Source: JAXMAR01 sp046350295
GTDB lineage: Bacteria; Planctomycetota; Planctomycetia; Gemmatales; Gemmataceae
Assembly: GCA_046350295.1 (NCBI GenBank)
Contig: JAXMAR010000053.1
Location: 1 to 49,350, forward strand
DNA length: 49,350 bases
Reading direction: 5' to 3'
The notes beneath the pieces are model-generated. The model worked only from the letters and a program-made list of their open reading frames with translations. It ran no database searches and had not been told where the DNA came from. Shown piece by piece: positions 17,343 to 24,898 of this stretch (position 1 is its first letter; the number at the start of each line of letters is the position of its first letter). The translations under genes and the position numbers were made by a program.

Positions 17343-18028
17343 TGACGACACCCCATGCCTTGCGCGCGTTCTGGTCGCTGGTCGTGAAGGACCTGGTAGG
17401 GGAATTTCGCGGCCGGCGGGTCTGGCCGGCGATGTTGCTACTTGGTCTGGTGCTGGTGCTGTTGCTCGAGATGCAAATCGACCTCTCGGGCGAGCAAAAG
17501 AACGCGGTCATCTGCGGGCTGTTGTGGCTCGATGTTTTCTTCGCCGGGATCCTGGCCCTGGAACGCTCCTTTGCCGCGGAGCGGGAAGAAGGGTGCTGGC
17601 GGTCTCTTTTTCTTTATCCGGTTTCGCCCACGATCGTGTTCGGCGCCAAGATGGCGGTGAACCTTGTGGCGCTGCTGCTTCTGGAAGCGGTCCTCATTCC
17701 GGCGTTCACGGTTTTTTCGGGCGTCCCGTTGCTGGACCGGCCCTTGCCCCTGGGACTGATCGTCGTGCTTGGCAATGTCGGCTTTGTCGCAGTAGGGGTC
17801 CTGGCAAGCGCTTTGACCAGCCACTCCTCGCACCGGGGCGGCTTGCTGGCGCTGGTCCTCCTGCCCCTCGTGACTCCTGTGCTGCTGGGGGCCGCGGAGG
17901 CCACGCGCCTGGCGCTGCTCGGCGATCTGAGCGAGCAATGGTGGGGTTGGATCCAGTTGCTCGGCGCCTTTGCCCTCCTGTTCACGAGCCTGGGAATGCT
18001 GGTTTTTCACTTGGCCATAGAGGATTGA
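17342..18028 (+). CDS. ccmB: Heme exporter/CcmE-release membrane subunit CcmB
   Basis: Membrane partner of CcmA, 228 residues with about six hydrophobic helices. The ATG at 17342 overlaps the ccmA stop by one base, which fixes the start although the frame is open further upstream. Family features are the amphipathic VVKDLVGEFRGRR N terminus, LLWLDVFFAGILALERSFAAEREEGCW, PVSPTIVFGAKMAVNLVALLLLEAV, and a C-terminal helix ending HLAIED. CcmC follows three bases after the stop. Confidence 0.93.
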   Translation: MTTPHALRAFWSLVVKDLVGEFRGRRVWPAMLLLGLVLVLLLEMQIDLSGEQKNAVICGLLWLDVFFAGILALERSFAAEREEGCWRSLFLYPVSPTIVFGAKMAVNLVALLLLEAVLIPAFTVFSGVPLLDRPLPLGLIVVLGNVGFVAVGVLASALTSHSSHRGGLLALVLLPLVTPVLLGAAEATRLALLGDLSEQWWGWIQLLGAFALLFTSLGMLVFHLAIED

Positions 18029-18031
18029 AAA

Positions 18032-18874
18032 ATGAAGGCTTCCATGGCGACTCAACCACGCCCGCACCACTGGGGCCTTCCATTCGGGCTCCTGGTTCTG
18101 CTCGTGCCGGCCGTGCTGATGAGCTTCTTTTATGCGCCGACTGAAGCCACGATGGGGCAGGCGCAGCGCATCGTTTACCTGCACGTGCCCATGGCCTGGT
18201 GCGGCCTCGCGGGATGCCTGACCCTGGGCTTCTGTGGGACGTGCTATCTCTTTCGCCGCAACCTGGCCTGGGACCACTGGGCGCAGGCGGCGGCCGAGGT
18301 GGGGTGGTTGTGCTGCACGCTAAACCTGATCACCGGTTCGCTCTGGGCGCGCCAGGCCTGGGGCGTCTGGTGGACCTGGGAGCCGCGCCTGACGTTTACC
18401 TTGGTGCTATGGCTCATCTACGCGGGCTACTTCCTGTTGCGCGCCGGCCTGGATGAGCCCCATCGGCGCGCCCGTGTCAGTGCCGTACTCGCGCTCCTCG
18501 GAGTCGCCGATGTTCCCTTGATTCTGATGGCCACACGCTGGTTCCGGGGCGTTCACCCAGTCGCCCCGGAGATGGATCCGCGCATGCGTGTTACGCTGCT
18601 GGTCTCGGGACTCAGCTTTGTCGTCTTCTTTGCCCTTCTTACCCGTTTGCGCCGCCATCAGCTCGACAAGGCCGAACAATGCGCCGTCCTGGAGGCGCAG
18701 GAGCCTGCCTGCTTGGTGACGCACTTCATCGGAAAGGAAAACCATGGGAGCGCTGCTGATCGCTTACTTGACCGCTCTGGCCGCCACCTCGACGTACATC
18801 GCCCGGCTGGCCATTCGGAACTCGCGCTTGGCCACTCGCGCGGAGGCTCTCCGGCGGACCGGGGAATTGAATGA
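18032..18874 (+). CDS. ccmC: Heme transfer protein CcmC, with extended C-terminal overlap
   Basis: Polytopic inner-membrane protein that loads heme onto CcmE. It has six hydrophobic segments and the heme-handling WWD-type motif WGVWWTWEPRLTFTLVLW (about residues 110-127), with Glu in place of the usual Asp. Flanking histidines are in YLHVPMAW and near GVHPVAPEMDPRM. The recognisable protein ends around residue 237 (THFIGKENHG). The last about 40 codons overlap, in another frame, almost the entire ccmD gene, and read as uncharacteristic basic sequence. This may be a natural overlap or a lost stop codon; removing the tail would give a normal family length of about 240. Confidence 0.9.
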   Translation: MKASMATQPRPHHWGLPFGLLVLLVPAVLMSFFYAPTEATMGQAQRIVYLHVPMAWCGLAGCLTLGFCGTCYLFRRNLAWDHWAQAAAEVGWLCCTLNLITGSLWARQAWGVWWTWEPRLTFTLVLWLIYAGYFLLRAGLDEPHRRARVSAVLALLGVADVPLILMATRWFRGVHPVAPEMDPRMRVTLLVSGLSFVVFFALLTRLRRHQLDKAEQCAVLEAQEPACLVTHFIGKENHGSAADRLLDRSGRHLDVHRPAGHSELALGHSRGGSPADRGIE

Positions 18875-18905
18875 ACGGGCGGACCTCCATTCGAAGGTCG
18901 CATGA
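18744..18905 (+). CDS. ccmD: Small CcmD-like membrane protein nested in the 3' end of ccmC
   Basis: A 53-residue frame: one N-terminal membrane helix (MGALLIAYLTALAATSTYIA), then a basic, helical cytoplasmic tail. Size, topology and position directly after ccmC match CcmD, the small subunit that helps release CcmE from the CcmABC complex. ATG 18744 has a good ribosome site, GGAAAGGA at 18731-18738, five bases upstream. It overlaps the ccmC frame for 131 bases, and its stop TGA overlaps an ATG at 18902 of the next gene. It is assigned by context and topology, because CcmD sequences are barely conserved. Confidence 0.75.
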   Translation: MGALLIAYLTALAATSTYIARLAIRNSRLATRAEALRRTGELNERADLHSKVA

Positions 18906-18931
18906 CGCCACTCCCGAACGGGAAACACGGA

Positions 18932-19972
18932 ATGAACGCCAAAGCAATGGTCGCTCTGACGCTGACGCTGCTCGCAGTCGGTCGAGTCCCGGCCCAGACC
19001 GCCGGCCCGCGCATCGAAGGCGTCGTCGTGAACGGCTCGCAGGACGGCGCGAAAGTCGCCGGGGCGGCGGTCGTGTTGCGGGCCGGTCTCGAAGGCGCCC
19101 TGCGACCCGAGGTCCAAACGGTAACCGATGCCGAGGGCCGCTTCGTCTTCGACAAGCTGGTCGTTGATCCCGACATGGTCTTTCTGCCCGGCGCCAACCA
19201 CCAGGGCGTTCACTATCCGGGGCCGCGCCTACAGATACCGGGTGGGGCCACAACCTCGCCCGTAAAACTCGTGGTGTTCGATGCCGTGGCCTCCCCCAGT
19301 CCCCTCGTTGTGGAACTGCACGAAATCGATGTTCACCTCGAAGCCGGAGTGCTGGAAGTAACCCAAACGCTGCGTATCCGTAATCCGAGCCAGACAACCT
19401 ATGTGGGGCAGGCCGGCAGTATGTCGTCCCTCGCGACCCTGTCGTTGACGATCCCCGACGGCTTTGAGCGCGTGACCTTTCATGACGAGTTCAACGGCCG
19501 ACGCTTCAAGCTGGTAGATAAGCGTCTGGTGACCGACATTCCCTGGACGCCGGGTCGGCGCGAGGTCAAATTCTCCTACCGCTTGCCGGTGGAAGAGGCG
19601 AATCGAGCCCTGGAGTGGTCCATCGATGCGCCTTGTTCGCACGTTCGGCTGCGCGTCCATGGGGAGAACGCCGAGCGTTTCGCGAGCGACCTGGGCGAAG
19701 GCGCGGCGCGGGACGACGGCTCCGTCCTTTTCGAATCGGTGAACGTTCCTGCCGGCCACAAGGTAGCGCTGCAGGCGGGAAGCGGGCCCACGCCGTGGAT
19801 CGTCTACCTTCGCTGGTCGGCGCTGGGCCTTCTCGGCGTCCTGATTCTGGGGACCGCAGCCCTGCGCCTCAGGCGGCGCTCGCGCGGCGAGCCTCCCGCG
19901 CCGGAGAAAACGAAGCCGTCTCCCAAGGGTCGGGGAAGCTCGAAGCGAAAGACGGGCGCCAAGGCGGCGTGA
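18932..19972 (+). CDS. Exported protein with carboxypeptidase-regulatory-like domain and C-terminal membrane helix
   Basis: About 346 residues from ATG 18932, chosen because it begins a signal peptide (MNAKAMVALTLTLLAVGRVPAQ). An ATG at 18902 overlaps the ccmD stop and is a coupled alternative that adds ten residues. Residues about 20-125 look like a carboxypeptidase-regulatory/CnaB-like beta sandwich (IEGVVVNGSQDGAKVAGAAVVL, then VTDAEGRFVFDKL). A second beta-rich region follows, then one helix near residues 292-310 and a Lys/Arg-rich cytoplasmic tail (KTKPSPKGRGSSKRK). The topology would place the globular part in the periplasm. It is in the middle of the maturation island, so a role in handling apocytochromes or a missing CcmH-like function is possible but unproven. 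I do not recognise a named family for the whole protein. Confidence 0.75.
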   Translation: MNAKAMVALTLTLLAVGRVPAQTAGPRIEGVVVNGSQDGAKVAGAAVVLRAGLEGALRPEVQTVTDAEGRFVFDKLVVDPDMVFLPGANHQGVHYPGPRLQIPGGATTSPVKLVVFDAVASPSPLVVELHEIDVHLEAGVLEVTQTLRIRNPSQTTYVGQAGSMSSLATLSLTIPDGFERVTFHDEFNGRRFKLVDKRLVTDIPWTPGRREVKFSYRLPVEEANRALEWSIDAPCSHVRLRVHGENAERFASDLGEGAARDDGSVLFESVNVPAGHKVALQAGSGPTPWIVYLRWSALGLLGVLILGTAALRLRRRSRGEPPAPEKTKPSPKGRGSSKRKTGAKAA

Positions 19973-20074
19973 ACGGGTCTGTGGCGCCTTGCCATCCCTT
20001 TTCGACGCCATTATCATCCAAACGGGACATGAAGTTCGCGAGCGTTGTGTTCGCGCGCGTCAAGGAGAACTACA

Positions 20075-20692
20075 ATGGGACGCTCTTGGCTGGTCTGTTG
20101 TCTTTTCGGAACGATAATGCTGGGATGTGGCTCGGGCTCGCCGCCAAAGGGCAAGCGCGGCGGTCCCGAAGTTGTCGAGAAGAAAGGGCGGATCGACGGC
20201 GGCGAGGAGGAGGAACGCCACGAGAAGTACGACGATTCCGGCGGCGCCGTTCGCCTCGAGAGCCTGACCCTGACCGCGCCCAAAGGCTGGCCGCGCAAGG
20301 CGCCGCGCTCCACGTTCATTCAAGCGGAATATGTCCTGCCCAGGGCGGACGGCGACAGTCAGGATGGCCGCCTCACGTTGAGTGTCGCCGGCGGCAGTAT
20401 CGAGGACAATATTGCACGCTGGAAAGACCAGTTCGGAGGAGCGCCGGAGAAAGCGCGGGAGGAAAAGATAGACGTCAAGGGCGTCGGGGTCATGACGGTT
20501 GATTTGTCCGGTGTCTACAACGATCAAGCAGGGCCATTCGCTCCCGCCGTCAAGCGTCCCGGCTACAGGATGATCGCCGCAATTGTCCCCCTGGGGGACC
20601 AACTCCACTTTGTCAAGGCGGTTGGACCGGCGAGAACCATGGAAGCTCAGGCCGACAAGATCAACGCCTTCATCCGCTCCGTCACGAAGTGA
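20075..20692 (+). CDS. Predicted lipoprotein between the two cytochrome c maturation systems
   Basis: A 205-residue protein beginning at ATG 20075, eight bases after AAGGAG. The signal peptide ends in the lipobox TIMLGC. After a charged Glu/Lys/Gly-rich spacer (about residues 25-60), the folded part contains LTAPKGWPRKAPRSTFIQAEYVLP, GGSIEDNIARWKDQFGG and a C-terminal helix EAQADKINAFIRSV. This pattern resembles small PsbP/Mog1-like planctomycete lipoproteins, but I cannot assign it firmly. It lies between ccm and resB-ccsA and could be co-transcribed with the gene before it. No function is claimed. Confidence 0.72.
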   Translation: MGRSWLVCCLFGTIMLGCGSGSPPKGKRGGPEVVEKKGRIDGGEEEERHEKYDDSGGAVRLESLTLTAPKGWPRKAPRSTFIQAEYVLPRADGDSQDGRLTLSVAGGSIEDNIARWKDQFGGAPEKAREEKIDVKGVGVMTVDLSGVYNDQAGPFAPAVKRPGYRMIAAIVPLGDQLHFVKAVGPARTMEAQADKINAFIRSVTK

Positions 20693-20733
20693 GCGCCATG
20701 GGCGCTTCGCGGCATTCGCGCAAAAAAGTGCTG

Positions 20734-20761
20734 TTGATCACCTACGTCGATTTGTTATAAG
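20734..20761 (+). promoter_or_regulatory. Candidate promoter upstream of resB
   Basis: TTGATC (20734-20739) and TATAAG (20756-20761) are separated by 16 bases and lie about 40 bases ahead of the resB start, in an unusually AT-rich patch. They fit a sigma70-like promoter with one or two mismatches per box. This would separate resB-ccsA from the ccm unit. Planctomycete promoter rules are poorly known, so this is tentative. Confidence 0.3.
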
Positions 20762-20800
20762 CCCGCTCCTCAAAGAAGGAAGGATCAGGCTGGCCTTGCC

Positions 20801-22762
20801 GTGACAAACATGGAAGCGCCCAAAAGCTATCTGCGCCGCGCCGTTCAATGGCTAGGCTCTCTGAAGTTGGCCGTGTTGCTCATGCTGACCGTGGCGACGG
20901 CGATCGCCGCCGCTACGGTCCTTGAAGCCGACTACGGCCGCCCTTATGCGCAGTGGTACGTCTATCACAGTCAGTGGTTTCTCGCCTTGCTGGGACTGCT
21001 CGGCGTGAACGTCTTCGCCGCGGCCGCCGGTCGTTGGCCCTGGAAACGCCATCAGACGGGCTTCGTCGTGACCCATTGCGGGTTGCTGGTGCTGCTCGTC
21101 GGCTCGGTGCAAACGTTTTTTGGGGGCGTTGACGGTCAGGTCACGCTCGCGGAAGGACAGACGGTCGACGGCTTCGTCCTGCCGCAGCAAAGCCAGATCA
21201 CCGGAAGCTGGGTGGGCCAACCGGCGGAAGCGCCGTACGAATTCTCGTTCGAGGCCGGTCCGGCGGACTGGCGCGAAGGCGCCGAACTCGACCTGGGGAA
21301 CGTCGACGGGGTCGGCGCCCGGGTGCTGCGTTACATTGGCCAAGCCAGCGTCAAGGAGGATTGGATCGAGGACGCGACCGGCGTGGGCGGGCCCGCGGTG
21401 AAGCTCAAGATCGAGGGGCCTCACGGCAAGGGGGGCGAGGAACATCTGCTCGTCGATCAGGATTTCGGCGACGAGGCCTTTGCCGGGCCGGTTCGCCTGC
21501 AATTGCGTCGCGCCGCGGCGCCGGCCATGCTCGACGATTTTCTTAAGCCTCCAACCGATTTGGGCAAGAAGGGGCTTCTTCTCGCTTATTGCAAGGACCA
21601 CGCGGCGCGAATCCCGGTGGACGGCGCCGTCGGCAAAACGATCCCCCTGGCGGATACAGGCGTCGCCGTGGAGATCGTCGAGTACATGGCCAACGCCAAG
21701 CCGGATATGCGTCATCAGTTTCACTCCGTCGGGGACGTACCGCGTAATCCCCTCTTGGAGCTGCGCGTGCATGAGCCAGGCAAGTCGCCGCTGCGGCAGC
21801 TGGCTTTCGCCAAAAGTCCGCTGCTGAATCTCGATCCTGTCTACGGGCAGTCGTGCCCTGTCAAGTTCCACTACCTTCATCCGGCGGCGACGCCGTCCGG
21901 AACCGCGATCGAGCTGTTGCAGGCGACAGACGGTAAGCTTTACTGTCGGCTCTTTGCGGATCAGCAGCTTTTTCCCAAGGGAATCGTGACCGTCGGCTCG
22001 CGCATCCCCATGCCGGGCAAGTTCACTCTTTCTGTCGCGGAGCACCTGCCTCACGCGCGGCAAAAGATAGCTTTCACGCCGGTGGCGGAAAGGGACAACA
22101 GCAAAGACAAGTCCGAGGCGGCCGCCGAGATCGAGGTGACGGCCGCGGGCGTGACGCAGAGCTTTTGGCTCCAGCGCAACCATCCGATCTATGGCTCGCG
22201 CACGATGGTGACGCCCAAAGGCCTCTTTTCCTTCGCGTTTGGCCAGGGCCGGGCGCCGCTCGGCTTTTCCCTGACCCTGGTGGAGTTTCGCCGAGGAGTC
22301 AACCCGGGGGGCGACGGCGCCGCGGAGTTTTCGAGCGTGGTGCGGTTGGAGGACAAAGAGAGCGGCGTCGATGAGGAACGCGTCGTTTCCATGAACGAAC
22401 CGCTGACTTACAAGGGACTGACGTTCTATCAATCTTCGTTCAGCGACACCGGCCACGGCATGAAGACATCGACGTTCAGTGTCGGCTGTGATCCCGGCCG
22501 GTGGCTCAAATATGGCGGCTGTCTGCTGATCTGCCTGGGCATCGCCATCATGTTTTACATGCGGGCGTACTTCTTCAAACGGTCGGCGCCGCCGCGAGGC
22601 GATGAGGAAGGGTTGGCTCGGGAAGCCGCCGCTGTGGAGAAGGAAAGCGCGGTGGCCACAACCGATCCGTCTCCGGCGCCTGAGCTGGTATACTCCGCCG
22701 GCGCGGAGGAGAGTGCGGCGGCGGGGCGGCTGTCCGTCCCGCAAAGCGCCGAGGCACGCTGA
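20801..22762 (+). CDS. resB: System II cytochrome c biogenesis protein ResB (Ccs1)
   Basis: A 653-residue membrane protein that pairs with CcsA to export heme and attach it to apocytochromes. Three N-terminal helices are visible (about residues 16-37, 58-76 and 88-108, the last with THCGLLVLLVGS, whose His is a family heme ligand). A large periplasmic beta-rich domain follows (about 110-560). A fourth helix is near residues 572-590 (GGCLLICLGIAIMFYMRAYF), with a cytoplasmic tail. The conserved stretch PLTYKGLTFYQSSF before the last helix is characteristic. GTG 20801 is used; ATG 20810 is an equally possible start. ccsA starts 129 bases downstream. Confidence 0.92.
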   Translation: MTNMEAPKSYLRRAVQWLGSLKLAVLLMLTVATAIAAATVLEADYGRPYAQWYVYHSQWFLALLGLLGVNVFAAAAGRWPWKRHQTGFVVTHCGLLVLLVGSVQTFFGGVDGQVTLAEGQTVDGFVLPQQSQITGSWVGQPAEAPYEFSFEAGPADWREGAELDLGNVDGVGARVLRYIGQASVKEDWIEDATGVGGPAVKLKIEGPHGKGGEEHLLVDQDFGDEAFAGPVRLQLRRAAAPAMLDDFLKPPTDLGKKGLLLAYCKDHAARIPVDGAVGKTIPLADTGVAVEIVEYMANAKPDMRHQFHSVGDVPRNPLLELRVHEPGKSPLRQLAFAKSPLLNLDPVYGQSCPVKFHYLHPAATPSGTAIELLQATDGKLYCRLFADQQLFPKGIVTVGSRIPMPGKFTLSVAEHLPHARQKIAFTPVAERDNSKDKSEAAAEIEVTAAGVTQSFWLQRNHPIYGSRTMVTPKGLFSFAFGQGRAPLGFSLTLVEFRRGVNPGGDGAAEFSSVVRLEDKESGVDEERVVSMNEPLTYKGLTFYQSSFSDTGHGMKTSTFSVGCDPGRWLKYGGCLLICLGIAIMFYMRAYFFKRSAPPRGDEEGLAREAAAVEKESAVATTDPSPAPELVYSAGAEESAAAGRLSVPQSAEAR

Positions 22763-22891
22763 AACAAAGAAGCCGGATTGATACGGCGTCAACGATCTCA
22801 AACAAAAGCAAGATACGCGCAATGCCCGGACGGGTTAACCCTCTTCCGGCAGCCCCGAGATTTTGCGCTTCGTTCGACGGAGACAGGCGTC

Positions 22892-24748
22892 ATGCGGGCC
22901 TATTTGACGACTTGGGCATTGATGATCGCGACGGCGGCGCCGCTGTGCGCGGCTTCGAAGCCGACGGATTTCGATTGGGATCGTTTGCGCGACCTGCCGG
23001 TGCAAGCGGGGGGACGGCGCAAGCCGCTGGATACGCTGGCCTGGGAAGTGTTGCGCGTCATCAGCAACCAGACGAGCGTTGTCGACCCGGAGACGGGTGA
23101 GAAGTTGCATGCCACCGCCGCATACCTGTGCATGCTCTTCGATTGGCAGGGATGGGACCACCCCGACCGCGACCGCATGTCGCTGCACAGCGATGTTCGT
23201 TCGCTCTATTTCCAATGGCACGAGGCGGACAAATGGGACCAGGCGCCTCTGCTGCGCGTCGACTATCTGGAGCTGCGCGCGACGCTTGGGCTGCAAGAGG
23301 ATCAGAAGTATGTTTCCCCCTCGGCCCTGAGCACAGCCTTGATCAGTGATCCGCGCAGCGGCGCGCAGGTTTCGTTTTCCGCATGGGGGAATCAGCTACT
23401 CTCGCGGGAGGAGAAAGGCGCGCCTTTGACGGAGCTGGAGAAGAAGGGGCTGGAGTTGGCTAATCGCCTCTGGACCTATCAGAAGCATCGCATGGGGCGC
23501 GGCCTGGAGATTCTTCCCATTCCGGGTAGCAATATTCAGGCATGGACGCCGATCGCCCACCTGCTCCTGACTCACTTCGACGACGCTTCCGATCCTTCAG
23601 GACAGTATCGGCAGGCGCAGCGACTCGTGCTCCAGGCCCGGAGCGCGTATCAAAAGAACGATGTGCAGACTTTCAACAGCCTTGCCGCCGAACTGAAGCC
23701 TGTCTTGCGCGGTCTGGGGGAGGAACTCGGAGAGTACCCGAGCGAACTCTCCATGGCTCTGGAGGTCGCCTACAACCACTGGGCGCCGTTCCGCTTCGCC
23801 TGGGTGTTCATGCTCCTGGCGGCGCTTGCCATGCTGCTCAATCTGGGCTCGGGATGGAGGATCTTCTCCGCAGCCGCTCTGTCGCTGTACGCGCTCGGGC
23901 TGATCGCCATGGTGACGGGCTTCGCGCTCCGAATCGCCATCTCCGGACGGCCCCCGGTCAGCAACATGTACGAGTCCGTGATCTACGTCGGCTTCGGCGT
24001 CGCGGTCTTCGGTTTGATCTTCGAATTGATTTACCGAAGCAAGTACATCCTGACGGCGGCGGCCATGGTCTCCACCGTGGCCCTGGTTCTGGCCGACAAC
24101 TGTCCGGCCATTCTCGACCCCAGTTTGCGTCCGCTCGTGCCGGTCCTGCGCAGCAATTTCTGGCTGGTCATCCATGTGATGACGATCACCCTCAGCTATG
24201 CGGCGTTCGCGCTGGCAATGGGCATTGGCAATATCACGCTCGGCTACCTTCTGATGCGTTCCTCGAATGGCGCCGCCATCGCCGCCTTGAATCGCTTTAC
24301 CTACAAGGCCATCCAGGTGGGGGTACTTCTGCTGGCCGCGGGCACCATTCTGGGCGGCGTCTGGGCGGATTATTCCTGGGGCCGCTTTTGGGGCTGGGAC
24401 CCCAAGGAAGTGTGGGCCCTGGTCGCCCTGCTAGGCTATCTTGCCGTGTTGCACGCACGCTTTGCCGGCTGGGTAGGCCAGCGTGGCCTGGCGGCCCTGT
24501 CGGTCGTGTGCTTTTGCCTCGTGGTCATGGCCTGGTACGGCGTGAACTTCGTGCTGGGCGCCGGCTTGCACAGTTATGGCTTTGGCGGTGGAGGCCGGGG
24601 CTGGGTCTACGCCGCGGTTGTGTTCAACCTGCTCTACGCGGGGTTGGCCCTGCTCAGGAGCCGTGCCCGGGCGCCGGACGTGGAACCGCCGGCAGCGCCT
24701 CAGGTTACCCAAACGCGAATCACATCCTTTGACGCTTCTCCAGTGTGA
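22892..24748 (+). CDS. ccsA: System II heme lyase CcsA/ResC with long N-terminal periplasmic domain
   Basis: The partner of ResB in System II. ATG 22892 starts a signal-like segment (MRAYLTTWALMIATAAPLCA) after GGAGACAGG; the frame is open upstream but without features. Residues about 22-290 are soluble and unlike classical CcsA. Then follow about eight helices with the signature WWD motif GRFWGWDPKEVWALVALLGY (about residues 493-512) and flanking histidines (LVIHVM, YLAVLHARFAGW, GLHSYGFG). The 618-residue length is about twice the minimal CcsA, mostly because of the N-terminal domain. Such long CcsA forms occur in bacteria rich in multiheme cytochromes. Fourteen-heme and twelve-heme cytochrome genes follow directly, which are plausible substrates. 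Confidence 0.92.
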   Translation: MRAYLTTWALMIATAAPLCAASKPTDFDWDRLRDLPVQAGGRRKPLDTLAWEVLRVISNQTSVVDPETGEKLHATAAYLCMLFDWQGWDHPDRDRMSLHSDVRSLYFQWHEADKWDQAPLLRVDYLELRATLGLQEDQKYVSPSALSTALISDPRSGAQVSFSAWGNQLLSREEKGAPLTELEKKGLELANRLWTYQKHRMGRGLEILPIPGSNIQAWTPIAHLLLTHFDDASDPSGQYRQAQRLVLQARSAYQKNDVQTFNSLAAELKPVLRGLGEELGEYPSELSMALEVAYNHWAPFRFAWVFMLLAALAMLLNLGSGWRIFSAAALSLYALGLIAMVTGFALRIAISGRPPVSNMYESVIYVGFGVAVFGLIFELIYRSKYILTAAAMVSTVALVLADNCPAILDPSLRPLVPVLRSNFWLVIHVMTITLSYAAFALAMGIGNITLGYLLMRSSNGAAIAALNRFTYKAIQVGVLLLAAGTILGGVWADYSWGRFWGWDPKEVWALVALLGYLAVLHARFAGWVGQRGLAALSVVCFCLVVMAWYGVNFVLGAGLHSYGFGGGGRGWVYAAVVFNLLYAGLALLRSRARAPDVEPPAAPQVTQTRITSFDASPV

Positions 24749-24898
24749 CGGTCCAATGCCTGGAATAGGTGCAGGCGGTCTTAAAGTAAAAATTAGCAGA
24801 ATTCGGATAACCGTTCTGACCGATAGAACCTGCAAGGCCGATCGTCTCGACCTTGCAGACGCCTCCTCAGACAGGGGGCGTGGGGCGGTTCTCCGTCC

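Noticed and set aside
24775..24820. AT-rich patch before the 14-heme cytochrome as an FNR-type promoter
   Set aside because: No pair of half sites (TTGAT/ATCAA) with correct spacing and no convincing -35/-10 pair could be drawn.
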